Below are positions 23,033 to 31,435 of a DNA stretch of 64,000 nucleotides, piece by piece. Position 1 is the stretch's first letter; each line of letters begins with the position of its first letter. The position numbers and the translations under genes were made by a program. Where the stretch lies: assembly GCF_900090265.1 (NCBI RefSeq), contig NZ_LT607752.1:4278001-4342000 (forward strand), read 5' to 3'. The notes beneath the pieces were generated by a model. It had not been told where the DNA came from. It saw only the letters and a program-made list of their open reading frames with translations, and searched no databases. Origin of the DNA: Micromonospora rifamycinica. Its GTDB lineage: Bacteria; Actinomycetota; Actinomycetes; Mycobacteriales; Micromonosporaceae.

Positions 23033-24865
23033 ATGAGCGCACGGGTACGGGCACCAGAGCTGCGGGGTCGGGGCTGGTTGAACACCGGTGGGCGGGAGCT
23101 GCGGCTCGCCGACCTGCGGGGAAAGATCGCCTTGTTAGATTTTTGGACCTTCTGCTGCATCAACTGCCTGCACGTGCTCGACGAGTTGCGCCCGCTGGAG
23201 GAGAAGTACGCCGACGTGCTGGTCGTCGTCGGGGTGCACTCGCCGAAGTTCGAGCACGAGAAGGACCCGGCCGCGCTGGCCGCCGCCGTCGAGCGGTACG
23301 GCGTGCACCACCCGGTGCTCGACGACCCCGAGCTGGACATGTGGCAGCAGTACGCGGCGAAGGCGTGGCCCACCCTGGCGGTGGTCGACCCGGAGGGTTA
23401 CGTGGTCGCCACGATGGCCGGCGAGGGCCACGCCGAGGGGCTGATTCGGCTGGTCGACGACCTGATCGCCACCCACGAGGCCAAGGGCACCCTGCACCGG
23501 GGCGACGGGCCGTACGTGCCGCCGACACATGCGGAGACGACGCTGCGCTTCCCCGGTAAGGCCGTGCTGCTCGACGGCGGGAACCTGCTGGTCTCGGACT
23601 CGGCCCGGCACAGCCTGGTCGAGCTGGCCCCCGACGGCGAGACGCCGGTCCGGCGGATCGGCTCCGGGGAGCGGGGTCGGGTCGACGGGCCGGCCGCCTC
23701 GGCGGGGTTCGCCGAGCCACAGGGGCTCTGCCTGCTGCCCCCACACGTCGCCGAGGTCGCCGGCTACGACCTGCTGGTCGCCGACACCGTCAACCACCTG
23801 CTGCGCGGCGTACGCCTGGACACCGGCGAGGTGAGCACGGTCGCCGGCACCGGCCGGCAGTGGCGCTCCACCGTTGACGACCACGCCCACGACGCGCTCT
23901 CCGTCGACCTCTCCTCCCCCTGGGACCTGGCCTGGTACGACGGCAGGGTCATCGTGGCGATGGCCGGCATCCACCAGCTCTGGTGGTTCGACCCGGTCAA
24001 GCGGACCGCCGGCATGTGGGCGGGCACCACCGTCGAGGCGCTGCGCGACGGGCCGCTGGCCGAGGCGTGGCTGGCCCAGCCGTCCGGCCTGTCCGTCTCG
24101 GCCGACGGCGCGCGGCTCTGGGTGGCCGACAGCGAGACCAGCGCCATCCGGTACGTGCAGAACGGCGTGCTCGGCACCGCCGTCGGGCAGGGGCTGTTCG
24201 ACTTCGGGCACGTGGACGGGCCGGCCGACCTGGCGTTGCTCCAGCATCCGCTGGGGGTGTGCGCGCTGCCCGACGGCTCGGTGCTGATCGCCGACACCTA
24301 CAACGGCGCGGTCCGCCGCTTCGACCCGGCGACCGGCCTGGTCGCCACGGTGGCCGACGGGCTGGCCGAGCCGAGCGACCTGGTGCTCACCGCCGACGGC
24401 GGGGTGCTGGTGGTGGAGTCGGCCGCGCACCGGTTGACCCGGCTCGCCCCGGGCGCGTTGACCGCCGCCGGGGCGGACACGGTGGACGGCCCCCGGCACC
24501 GGCTGGAGCGCAAACCCACCGACGTCGCGGCCGGCGAGGTGACCCTGGAGGTGATCTTCACGCCGGCGCCGGGGCAGAAGCTGGATGAGACGTACGGCCC
24601 GTCGACCCGGCTGGTCGTCTCGGCCTCACCGCCGGAGCTGCTCATTGAGGGGGCGGGCACCGGCACCGAGCTGTCCCGCCGGCTGGTGGTCGACCCGGCC
24701 GTGCCGCAGGGGGTGCTCCAGGTGACCGCGCAGGCCGCCACCTGCGACGCCGACGTCGAGCACGCCGCCTGCCACCTGACCCGCCAGGACTGGGGCGTCC
24801 CGGTACGGGTGGCAGGCGACGGCGCGACCCGGGTTCCGCTGGTGCTGCGCGGCCTGGACACCTGA
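23033..24865 (+). CDS. Thioredoxin-like / NHL-repeat protein
   Basis: 610 residues with two parts. Residues 1 to about 160 form a thioredoxin-like fold with the redox motif in DFWTFCCINCLH. Residues 170-490 are an NHL beta-propeller with recurring units such as LLVSDSARHSLVEL, LLVADTVNHLLRGV and VLIADTYNGAVRRF. The tail is a smaller beta domain. This is the NHLRC2-like architecture, common in actinomycetes, with an unknown redox role. No signal peptide is seen, so it is probably cytoplasmic. ATG 23033 follows GATGGGGGC. The codons around the redox motif (TTG TTA GAT TTT) are unusually AT-rich and include a rare TTA. Confidence 0.88.
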   Translation: MSARVRAPELRGRGWLNTGGRELRLADLRGKIALLDFWTFCCINCLHVLDELRPLEEKYADVLVVVGVHSPKFEHEKDPAALAAAVERYGVHHPVLDDPELDMWQQYAAKAWPTLAVVDPEGYVVATMAGEGHAEGLIRLVDDLIATHEAKGTLHRGDGPYVPPTHAETTLRFPGKAVLLDGGNLLVSDSARHSLVELAPDGETPVRRIGSGERGRVDGPAASAGFAEPQGLCLLPPHVAEVAGYDLLVADTVNHLLRGVRLDTGEVSTVAGTGRQWRSTVDDHAHDALSVDLSSPWDLAWYDGRVIVAMAGIHQLWWFDPVKRTAGMWAGTTVEALRDGPLAEAWLAQPSGLSVSADGARLWVADSETSAIRYVQNGVLGTAVGQGLFDFGHVDGPADLALLQHPLGVCALPDGSVLIADTYNGAVRRFDPATGLVATVADGLAEPSDLVLTADGGVLVVESAAHRLTRLAPGALTAAGADTVDGPRHRLERKPTDVAAGEVTLEVIFTPAPGQKLDETYGPSTRLVVSASPPELLIEGAGTGTELSRRLVVDPAVPQGVLQVTAQAATCDADVEHAACHLTRQDWGVPVRVAGDGATRVPLVLRGLDT

Positions 24866-24875
24866 GCGCGAGCCG

Positions 24876-25625
24876 TCAGGCGAACGGGGTGGGGGTGACT
24901 CCGGCGTCGATCAGCGCGGCCCGCACCAGGGCGGCCGAGGCGACCGCGCCCGGGCTGTCCCCGTGCAGGCAGATCGAGGCGACCGGGCACGGTACGACGG
25001 TCCCGTCGACCGCCACCACCGTGTGCTCGGTGGCCATCCGGACCGCCCGCAGTGCCACCTCCTCCGGGTCGGTGACCAGCGCGCCCAGCGCGGTGCGCGG
25101 CACCAACGTCCCATTGGGCAGGTAACCCCGATCGGCGAAGCCCTCGGCGACCGCCCGCAGGCCCGCGCCGACGGCGAGCTGGGCGAGGGTGGAGCCGGGC
25201 GCGCAGAGGATCGGCAGCTCGTGGTCGTACCCGCTGACCGCCGCGACCAGGGCGGCGGCCTGCACCTCGTCGGTGGCCGCCGCGTGGTAGAGCGCGCCGT
25301 GCGGCTTGAGGTACCGGACCCGGGTCCGGTACGGCCGGCAGAACGCGTCGAGCGCCCCGAGCTGGTAGGTCACCTCGTCGCGCAGCTCGTCGAAGCCGTA
25401 CGCGATGTGCCGGCGGCCGAAGCCGGCGAGGTCCCGGTAGCCGACCTGCGCACCGACGGCGACGCCGCGTTCGGCGGCGGCGGCGCAGACCCGCCGCATG
25501 GTCGACGGGTCGCCGCCGTGGAAGCCGCACGCCACGTTGGCGGAGGTGACCAGGTCGAGCAGCGCCTCGTCGTCGCCGAGCCGCCAGATGCCGAATCCCT
25601 CGCCGAGGTCAGCGTTGAGGTCCAT
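24876..25625 (-). CDS. pxpA: 5-oxoprolinase subunit PxpA (LamB/YcsF family)
   Basis: 249 residues, full length for the LamB/YcsF family. The N-terminus MDLNADLGEGFG, the TSANVACGFHGGDPSTM block and the VRYLKPHGALYH motif are diagnostic. PxpA works with PxpB and PxpC in ATP-dependent opening of 5-oxoproline (pyroglutamate) to glutamate, a damage-repair reaction for cyclised glutamine or glutamate. It is the last gene of the pxpB-pxpC-pxpA operon and overlaps pxpC by 17 bases. The ATG at 25625 is the only start consistent with the family N-terminus. Confidence 0.93.
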   Translation of the reverse strand: MDLNADLGEGFGIWRLGDDEALLDLVTSANVACGFHGGDPSTMRRVCAAAAERGVAVGAQVGYRDLAGFGRRHIAYGFDELRDEVTYQLGALDAFCRPYRTRVRYLKPHGALYHAAATDEVQAAALVAAVSGYDHELPILCAPGSTLAQLAVGAGLRAVAEGFADRGYLPNGTLVPRTALGALVTDPEEVALRAVRMATEHTVVAVDGTVVPCPVASICLHGDSPGAVASAALVRAALIDAGVTPTPFA

Positions 25626-26493
25626 GGAACCTCACCGTAGTCCCCGGTCGGGCCTGCGCGAGCCCGGTCACGTCGTCCACCACGCCGATCACCGGGTAGC
25701 CGCCGGTGGTCGGATGGTCCGCCAGGAAGATCAACGGCTGGCCGTCGGCGGGCACCTGCACCGCGCCGAGCACCACGCCCTCGCTGGGCAGCTCACCGGC
25801 CACCGCGCGGGGCAGCGGCGCGCCGACCAGTCGCGCGCCGACCCGGTCACTCACCGGACTCACCGTGTACGCCGTGCCGAGCAGCGACGCCATCGCCCCG
25901 GCGGTGAACCAGTCGGCGCGCGGGCCGGGGCGCAGGGTCAGCCACAGCTCCGCCGGCACCGGTCGGCCCACGGTGAAGTCCACCGGTGCGGGCGGCCCGG
26001 CCGGCGGACCGAGCGGGAGCCGGTCGCCGTCGCGGACCGGGGGTGGGCCGAGGCCGGAGAGGGTGTCGGTGGCGCGGCTGCCGAGCACCGGGTCGACGGC
26101 GATCCCGCCGTCGACCGCCAGCCAGTTGCGCAGCCCGTGTCGGGGTGGGCCGATCCGCAGCACCGCCCCCGCCGGGACCGCCAGTGGTCGGCCCACGTCG
26201 CCGGGTCGCCGGTCGACCCGGACGTCGACGTCGGCCCCGGTCACCGCCACCGTGCCGGCGCGGGTCAGCCGCAGCTCGCACCCGCCGAGGGTCAGCTCCA
26301 GACCGGCGGTGTCCGCCGGGTTGCCGACCAGCCGGTTCGCCAGCGCCAACGCCGCCGGATCGAGCGCCCCCGACCGGGGTACGCCGAGGTGCGCCCAGCC
26401 GGGCCGCCCCAGGTCCTGCACGGTGGTACGCGGTCCCGCCCGCCGTACCTCGATCGCGCCCGCGGTTTCCTGCTCCGCGTGCCGCCCGGTCAC
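25609..26493 (-). CDS. pxpC: 5-oxoprolinase subunit PxpC (biotin-dependent carboxyltransferase-like)
   Basis: 294 residues of the KipA/PxpC family. Characteristic blocks are GPRTTVQDLGRPGWAHLGVP, SGALDPAALALANRLVGN, LELTLGGCEL and, near the C-terminus, LIFLADHPTTGGYPVI. It forms one polypeptide of the 5-oxoprolinase carboxyltransferase-like half with PxpB. It overlaps pxpB by four bases and pxpA by 17, so all three subunits are coupled. Confidence 0.92.
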   Translation of the reverse strand: MTGRHAEQETAGAIEVRRAGPRTTVQDLGRPGWAHLGVPRSGALDPAALALANRLVGNPADTAGLELTLGGCELRLTRAGTVAVTGADVDVRVDRRPGDVGRPLAVPAGAVLRIGPPRHGLRNWLAVDGGIAVDPVLGSRATDTLSGLGPPPVRDGDRLPLGPPAGPPAPVDFTVGRPVPAELWLTLRPGPRADWFTAGAMASLLGTAYTVSPVSDRVGARLVGAPLPRAVAGELPSEGVVLGAVQVPADGQPLIFLADHPTTGGYPVIGVVDDVTGLAQARPGTTVRFHGPQR

Positions 26494-27101
26494 ACCGTCA
26501 CCAGCCGGACCCGGGTGCCGGGGGTGAGGGTGGCCGGCGGGTCGGCGGACACGTCGAAGAGGGTGAGCGTCGTCCGCCCCACCAGCAGCCAGCCGCCCGG
26601 CGAGGCGGTCGGATAGATACCCGCGTACGGCCCGGCGAGGGCCACCGAGCCGGCGGGCACCCGGGGGCGCGGGGTGGACAGTCGGGGCACCGCGTACCGC
26701 GTGGGCAGCCCGGTCAGGTAGCCGAAGCCGGGGGCGAAGCCGCAGAACGCCACCCGGAACTCGGTGTCCGCCAGGCGTCGCACCACCTCGGGCACGGTGG
26801 TCCGCCAGTGCTCGGCGACCCGGGGCAGGTCTTCCCCGTCGTACACGGTGGGGACGTCGACCGTCGCGGTGCCGGCCGTGGTGGTGACGGGCGCGGGGGT
26901 CCAGCCGGCGATCCGGGCGGCGGTGGACTCCGGGTCGGGCACCCCGTCGAGCAGGACGGTGCCGGCCCCCGGGACGATCTCGGTGGCGCTCAGCTCACCG
27001 GTCGTGCGGCGTCGCCACAGCTCGGCCCGCCACTGTTCGACCTGGCCGGGGTCGTCGCAGTCGAGCAGGAGGGCGTGCCGGCCCACGGGTCGGATCCGCA
27101 T
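26490..27101 (-). CDS. pxpB: 5-oxoprolinase subunit PxpB (KipI family)
   Basis: 203 residues of the KipI/PxpB family, with GEDLPRVAEHW, the strong motif FCGFAPGFGYLTGLP and the C-terminal PGGWLLVGRT segment. It is the first gene of the operon in the transcribed direction. In Bacillus the homologue was first described as an inhibitor of the sporulation kinase KinA, but the conserved function is 5-oxoprolinase. It is divergent from the PAQR-family gene with a 107-base gap. Confidence 0.92.
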   Translation of the reverse strand: MRIRPVGRHALLLDCDDPGQVEQWRAELWRRRTTGELSATEIVPGAGTVLLDGVPDPESTAARIAGWTPAPVTTTAGTATVDVPTVYDGEDLPRVAEHWRTTVPEVVRRLADTEFRVAFCGFAPGFGYLTGLPTRYAVPRLSTPRPRVPAGSVALAGPYAGIYPTASPGGWLLVGRTTLTLFDVSADPPATLTPGTRVRLVTV

Positions 27102-27196
27102 CCCGCCATACTCCCCGATCGATGCTCGGTCCAGGGTCGGTGGACCCGACCGGCGTGGTGACGGGTCGCACTACCCAGAAGTAACCTACGGTGTCG

Positions 27197-27202
27197 TAAC
27201 CT
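27197..27202 (+). promoter_or_regulatory. -10 element of the PAQR gene, leaderless
   Basis: TAACCT lies six bases before GTG 27209, with no ribosome site between, so the transcript probably begins at the start codon. A second GTAACCTACGG copy lies upstream at 27181 and makes a direct repeat. Confidence 0.45.
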
Positions 27203-27208
27203 GATTCC

Positions 27209-27886
27209 GTGACCACCTCCGCACCGCTTCGACTCAAGCCTGTCGACATCGGTAAGCCCCGGATGCGCGGCTGGCTGCACACCTACGCGTTCTTCGTCGC
27301 GCTCGTCTGCGGCATCGTCCTCAGCGCCGTCGCGGCCACCCGGCCAGGCTGGACACCCCTGGTCAGCTGCCTGATCTACAGCGTGACAGTCTGCGGTCTG
27401 TTCGGCACCAGCGCCCTCTACCACCGCCGGGTGTGGTCGGAGCGCGGCTACCAGATCATGCGCCGGATGGACCACTCGATGATCTTCGTGTTCATCGCCG
27501 GGACGTACACACCGCTCTGTGTCCTGCTGCTCGACCGGTCGACGGCCATCCTGATGCTCGCCCTGGTCTGGGGCGGGGCGCTGGCGGGCGTCGCCGTCAA
27601 GCTGATCTGGCCGCACGCGCCGCGCTGGGTCTCCGCCCCGCTCTATCTGGCCCTCGGCTGGGTGTCGGTGGCGATCCTCCCGCAGATCCTGAGCCAGGGC
27701 GGGGTCACCGTGCTGGTGCTGCTGGCCGCCGGTGGCGCGGTCTACAGCATCGGTGCCGTCTGCTACGCGCTGCGCCGGCCGAACCCGTGGCCCACCGTCT
27801 TCGGCCACCACGAGTTCTTCCACGCCTGCACCCTGGTCGCCGCCGGATGCCACCACATCGCGATCTACTTCGCCCTCTTCTCCTGA
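27209..27886 (+). CDS. trhA: Hemolysin III/PAQR family membrane protein
   Basis: 225 residues with seven predicted membrane helices. The PAQR zinc-site pattern is visible: SALYHRR after helix 2, MRRMDHSMIFVFIAGTYTP in helix 3, and GHHEFFHACTLVAAGCHH near the C-terminus, giving the Asp and His ligands. Bacterial PAQR proteins (TrhA, YqfA) are linked to membrane energetics and lipid homeostasis; hemolytic activity is historical. The GTG start has no ribosome site and is probably leaderless. A strong terminator follows. Confidence 0.88.
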   Translation: MTTSAPLRLKPVDIGKPRMRGWLHTYAFFVALVCGIVLSAVAATRPGWTPLVSCLIYSVTVCGLFGTSALYHRRVWSERGYQIMRRMDHSMIFVFIAGTYTPLCVLLLDRSTAILMLALVWGGALAGVAVKLIWPHAPRWVSAPLYLALGWVSVAILPQILSQGGVTVLVLLAAGGAVYSIGAVCYALRRPNPWPTVFGHHEFFHACTLVAAGCHHIAIYFALFS

Positions 27887-27917
27887 CCCCACCGGCGGTG
27901 CCCTCGGCGGGAAAGGT

Positions 27918-27949
27918 TCGAGGACCCCGCGTCGTTGCGGGGTCCTCGA
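27918..27949. terminator. Bidirectional terminator
   Basis: A perfect 13-bp stem, TCGAGGACCCCGC (27918-27930) with its complement at 27937-27949, and loop GTCGTT. It sits between the convergent PAQR and DUF6458 genes. Confidence 0.85.
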
Positions 27950-27963
27950 GTTCCTGTGCGCGG

Positions 27964-28254
27964 TCAGACCGGGTAACCCGGCCCCCGCGACTCGCGGTAC
28001 TCCTCACGCACCACCCGGTCGCCCTGCACCGGCACCACCCGGTCGGCGACGACCTGGTCCTGACGAACGCCGGTGGTGACCACGGTCCGGCGGCGGCTGT
28101 TCCAGAAGTAGAGGGTGGTCAACAGCCCGACGAGACCGGCGAGCATCAGCACCCAGCCGACCACGTCGAGATTGAGCCATCCCACTTCGGCGTCGACGGC
28201 GAACGCGAAGATCGCACCCACCGCGATGAGGAAGATACTGGCACCGATGCCCAT
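27964..28254 (-). CDS. DUF6458-type small membrane protein (copy 1)
   Basis: 96 residues from ATG 28254, with GGGAGG upstream. Two membrane helices, MGIGASIFLIAVGAIFAFAV and VVGWVLMLAGLVGLLTTLYF, are followed by a basic and acidic cytoplasmic tail with RRTVVTTG and EEYRESRG. The family is common in actinomycetes with unknown function. A paralogue with the same first 60 residues lies at 29002-29271, on the same strand, with a SixA-like gene between them on the opposite strand. The two differ in their tails. Confidence 0.82.
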   Translation of the reverse strand: MGIGASIFLIAVGAIFAFAVDAEVGWLNLDVVGWVLMLAGLVGLLTTLYFWNSRRRTVVTTGVRQDQVVADRVVPVQGDRVVREEYRESRGPGYPV

Positions 28255-28377
28255 GACATGCCTCCCTGGCTGTCCGCTGGCGTTACCCACCCGCCACGGC
28301 CATCGAGGGCATCGATGAGCGAGTGGCCCCATCGACATACCCAGGCGACACGCGCGCCAATCAGGCAAGCTGTTCCC

Positions 28378-28914
28378 ATGACGGACGGTGGGGCCGAGAC
28401 ACGGACACTGGTGCTGCTGCGACACGCCAAGGCCGAACAATCCGGGGCCGGCCCCGACGTCGAGCGACGGCTCACCGCACGTGGGCACGCGGACGCCGCC
28501 GCCGCCGGGGTCTGGCTGGCCCGCCGGGTCCTGCCGCCCGACGTAGTGATCTGTTCGGCGGCCCGCCGCACCCGGCAGACCTGGCACGACGTGGCGCTGG
28601 GCCTGGCCGGGTGCCCACCGGAGGACGCCCCGGCGGGGACGGCACCGGTGGTGCGCTACGCCGCCGCCGCGTACGAGGCACACCCGGACGACCTGCTCGA
28701 CCTGGTGCGGACGGTCGAACCGGAGGCCCGCACGGTCCTGCTCGTCGCCCACAATCCGGGCATCTCGCTGCTGTCGGCGCTCCTCGACCCGGAACGGGCC
28801 GACCGGGAGGGGCTGCGTACCACCGATCTCGTGGTGCACCGGGTGGCCACGCCGTGGGCGGCGCTGACCCCCGGCGACGCCCCGATCGTCGACCGGCACA
28901 CCGCCCGCGGCTGA
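28378..28914 (+). CDS. SixA-like histidine phosphatase
   Basis: 178 residues of the histidine phosphatase superfamily. The catalytic RHG-type motif reads LLRHAKAEQ near residue 15, as in SixA phosphohistidine phosphatases, with the second arginine in SAARRTRQTW and the second histidine in LLVAHNPGIS. The length matches SixA (about 160-180). SixA removes phosphate from histidine phosphotransfer proteins; the target here is unknown. ATG 28378 has no clear ribosome site, and a leaderless start is possible. It is flanked by two paralogous DUF6458 genes in the opposite direction. Confidence 0.85.
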   Translation: MTDGGAETRTLVLLRHAKAEQSGAGPDVERRLTARGHADAAAAGVWLARRVLPPDVVICSAARRTRQTWHDVALGLAGCPPEDAPAGTAPVVRYAAAAYEAHPDDLLDLVRTVEPEARTVLLVAHNPGISLLSALLDPERADREGLRTTDLVVHRVATPWAALTPGDAPIVDRHTARG

Positions 28915-29001
28915 CCGGTCGACGGACAGGTCAGCCCAGACGCGCCGGGTCAGGCATGCCGGCCTCGCGCCAGGTCGGGCGCGCCGGTCGGGCGCGCCGG
29001 G

Positions 29002-29271
29002 TCAGGACGGGGGTGCGGTGGGCGGCGGCGGGTCGGGCGGCGGCGGCATCATCGCGGTCGGATGGGAGAGCCGGTTCTCCTCCACGATGAGCGTGCGCGC
29101 CCGCTTGCGCCGGTCCTGCCAGAACCACAGCGTGGTGAGCAGCACGGCCAGCCCGGCTAGGATGAACACCCAGCCGACCGCGCGCAGGTCGATCCACCAG
29201 ACGTTGGCCCGGATGGCGAACGTCATGATCGCGCCGAGCGCGATGAGAAAGATGCCGCTACCAATACCCAT
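29002..29271 (-). CDS. DUF6458-type small membrane protein (copy 2)
   Basis: 89 residues with two membrane helices (MGIGSGIFLIALGAIMTFAI and VGWVFILAGLAVLLTTLWFW), a basic RRKRART segment and a Pro-rich tail (MMPPPPDPPPPTAPPS). It is clearly a paralogue of the protein at 27964-28254 over the helices, with diverged tails. A duplication followed by insertion of the SixA gene, or local duplication around it, would explain the layout. Function is unknown. Confidence 0.82.
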   Translation of the reverse strand: MGIGSGIFLIALGAIMTFAIRANVWWIDLRAVGWVFILAGLAVLLTTLWFWQDRRKRARTLIVEENRLSHPTAMMPPPPDPPPPTAPPS

Positions 29272-29389
29272 GTGCGCTGCACTCCCCGTGCGGTGGCCGT
29301 TGGGCGTGCCCTGACGACGTGGTCCGCGCGGCTTACCCGCCCAGCCTCCCGCCTATCGGGATCGGGGCGGGCAATCTGGGCGGTTGGTG

Positions 29390-29437
29390 GGGCCGATGTT
29401 GCGGTGTCCAGGCGTTCGGATACCGCAACATCGGCCC
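29390..29437. repeat. Intergenic palindrome with 20-bp arms
   Basis: Left arm GGGCCGATGTTGCGGTGTCC (29390-29409) and its near complement at 29418-29437 (one mismatch) enclose an 8-base loop. It could end transcripts of the acyl-CoA dehydrogenase gene, which stops at 29464, but there is no T-run. The length and sequence suggest a REP-type element. It is unrelated in sequence to the palindrome in the E2 gene. Confidence 0.65.
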
Positions 29438-29463
29438 TGTTGCGAACTATCGACCGGCCGGGG

Positions 29464-31320
29464 TCAGAACGCCTCCTCCGGGAGGTCCATGATGTCCAGG
29501 TCGGCGGCCTCGATGATCCGCCGGTCGGCGCCGATGCGGGGCAGCACCTCGCGGGCGAAGAACCGGGCGGCGGCCACCTTGCCGGTGTAGAACGCCTTGT
29601 CGGCGGGGGAGACCTCACCGGCCAACGCCTTCAGCGCCACGTCGGCCTGCTTCTGGAGCAGCCAGCCGACCGTCAGGTCGCCGAGGGCGAGCAGGAAGCG
29701 GCGGCTGCTCAGGCCGACCTTGTAGAGGCTGCGGGCGTCGCCGCCCTGGGCCTCGCCGAGCCAGCCGGTCAGCACGCCGAGGATCTGCTGGATCTCGGCC
29801 AGCGCCCGGCCGAGCGCCTGCCGCTCCTCCTTGAGCTGGCCGTTGCCGGCCTCGGTGCTGATGAACTCCTGGATCTCACCGGCGACCGTCGTCAGCGCCC
29901 TGCCGTTGTCCCGGACGATCTTCCGGAAGATCAGGTCGAGGCTCTGGATCGCGGTGGTGCCCTCGTACAGGGTGTCGATCTTGGCGTCCCGGACGTACTG
30001 CTCCAACGGGTAGTCCTGGAGGAAGCCGGAGCCGCCGTACGTCTGCAGCGCCTCGTGGCCGAGCAGCTCGTACGCCCGCTCCGAGCCGACGCCCTTGACC
30101 AGCGGCAGGAGCAGGTCGTTGACCCGCTTGGCCAGTGTGGTGGCCTGCTCGTCCCCGGCCGCCTCGGCGATCGCGATCCGGTCCTGCCAGGTGGCGGTGT
30201 AGCAGACCAGCGCCCGCAGGCCCTCGGCGTACGACTTCTGCATCAGCAGCGAGCGGCGGACGTCCGGGTGGTGGGTGATGGTGACCCGGGGGGCGGTCTT
30301 GTCGGCCTGCTGGATCAGGTCGGCGCCCTGGACCCGGTTCTTCGCGTACTCCAGGGCGTTGAGGTAGCCGGTGGAGAGGGTGGCGATCGCCTTGGTGCCG
30401 ACCATCATCCGGGCGTACTCGATGATCATGAACATCTGCCGGATGCCGTCGTGCTTCTCGCCCAGCAGCCAGCCCCGGGCCGGCGTGCCGTGCTCGCCGA
30501 AGGTCAGCTCGCAGGTGTTGGAGACCTTGATGCCCATCTTGTGCTCGACGTTGGTGGCGTAGACGCCGTTGCGCTCGCCCAGCTCGCCGGTCTCGGCGTC
30601 GAAGTGGTACTTCGGCACGACGAAGAGGGAGAGCCCCTTGGTCCCCGGACCGCCGACGCCCTCGACGCCGACCGGGCGAGCCAGCACGTAGTGGACGATG
30701 TTCTCGCTCAGGTCGTGCTCACCGGAGGTGATGAAGCGCTTCACGCCCTCGATGTGCCAGGAGCCGTCCGGCTGCGGGATCGCGCGGGCGCGACCGGCGC
30801 CGACGTCCGAGCCGGCGTCCGGCTCGGTGAGCACCATGGTGGAGGCCCACTGCCGGTCGATGAAGAGCTTGGCCCACTTCTGCTGCTCCTCGGTGCCCTC
30901 GACGTGCAGCACGTGGGCGAAGGACGGGCCGGAGGCGTACATCCAGACCGGTGCGTTGGCCCCGAGCACCAGCTCGGCCAGCGACCACCAGAGGGCGCGC
31001 GGGGCGCTGCTGCCACCGAGGGACTCGGGAAGGTCCAGCCGCCAGAACTCGGAGTCCATGAACGCCTGGTACGACTTCTTGAACGACTCCGGCAGCGGCG
31101 CGGTGTGCGTGGCGGGGTCGAAGACCGGCGGGTTGCGGTCGCTGTCGGTGTAGCTGGCCGCGAGGTCCTCACGGGCCAGGCGGTCGACCTCGGAGAGGAA
31201 GCTGCGGGCGGTGTCGACGTCCAGGTCCGTGTACGGCTCCTGGCCGAACGTCCGGTCCGCCCCGAAGACCTCGAACAGGTTGAACTCAAGGTCCCGAAGG
31301 TTGCTCTTGTAGTGGGTCAT
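29464..31320 (-). CDS. Acyl-CoA dehydrogenase (long, ~600-residue type)
   Basis: 618 residues, the length of the actinobacterial long acyl-CoA dehydrogenases. FAD- and substrate-binding blocks are visible: MVLTEPDAGSDVGAG, WHIEGVKRFITSGEHD and LLGHEALQTYGGSGFLQDYP. The catalytic glutamate is expected in YEGTTAIQSLDL. The C-terminal 130 residues form the extra domain of this subfamily. It would oxidise acyl-CoA to enoyl-CoA and pass electrons to ETF. The start ATG 31320 is preceded by a GTTAC-N6-GTAAC dyad, identical in its arms to one upstream of the EtfD-like gene. The gene is monocistronic. Confidence 0.93.
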   Translation of the reverse strand: MTHYKSNLRDLEFNLFEVFGADRTFGQEPYTDLDVDTARSFLSEVDRLAREDLAASYTDSDRNPPVFDPATHTAPLPESFKKSYQAFMDSEFWRLDLPESLGGSSAPRALWWSLAELVLGANAPVWMYASGPSFAHVLHVEGTEEQQKWAKLFIDRQWASTMVLTEPDAGSDVGAGRARAIPQPDGSWHIEGVKRFITSGEHDLSENIVHYVLARPVGVEGVGGPGTKGLSLFVVPKYHFDAETGELGERNGVYATNVEHKMGIKVSNTCELTFGEHGTPARGWLLGEKHDGIRQMFMIIEYARMMVGTKAIATLSTGYLNALEYAKNRVQGADLIQQADKTAPRVTITHHPDVRRSLLMQKSYAEGLRALVCYTATWQDRIAIAEAAGDEQATTLAKRVNDLLLPLVKGVGSERAYELLGHEALQTYGGSGFLQDYPLEQYVRDAKIDTLYEGTTAIQSLDLIFRKIVRDNGRALTTVAGEIQEFISTEAGNGQLKEERQALGRALAEIQQILGVLTGWLGEAQGGDARSLYKVGLSSRRFLLALGDLTVGWLLQKQADVALKALAGEVSPADKAFYTGKVAAARFFAREVLPRIGADRRIIEAADLDIMDLPEEAF

Positions 31321-31347
31321 GTTCGCTGGCCCCGCTTCCGGACAGGT

Positions 31348-31363
31348 GTTACCGATCAGTAAC
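31348..31363. promoter_or_regulatory. GTTAC-N6-GTAAC operator of the acyl-CoA dehydrogenase gene
   Basis: The sequence GTTACCGATCAGTAAC has perfect five-base arms and begins 28 bases upstream of the start codon. The same arms and spacing occur at 46261-46276. TetR-family regulators of fatty-acid degradation in actinomycetes recognise palindromes of this general type, so repression by one is likely. Confidence 0.6.
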
Positions 31364-31435
31364 CCCCACTGTATTACTCACGGGTAGGTAGCGACAACCC
31401 AATCATCACCGTGACGGGGATTACACACCTGCGGT

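Noticed and set aside
29272..31362. A 696-codon plus-strand frame opposite the acyl-CoA dehydrogenase
   Set aside because: It is an antisense shadow rich in Val, Gly, Leu and Asp; the minus strand encodes a full acyl-CoA dehydrogenase.
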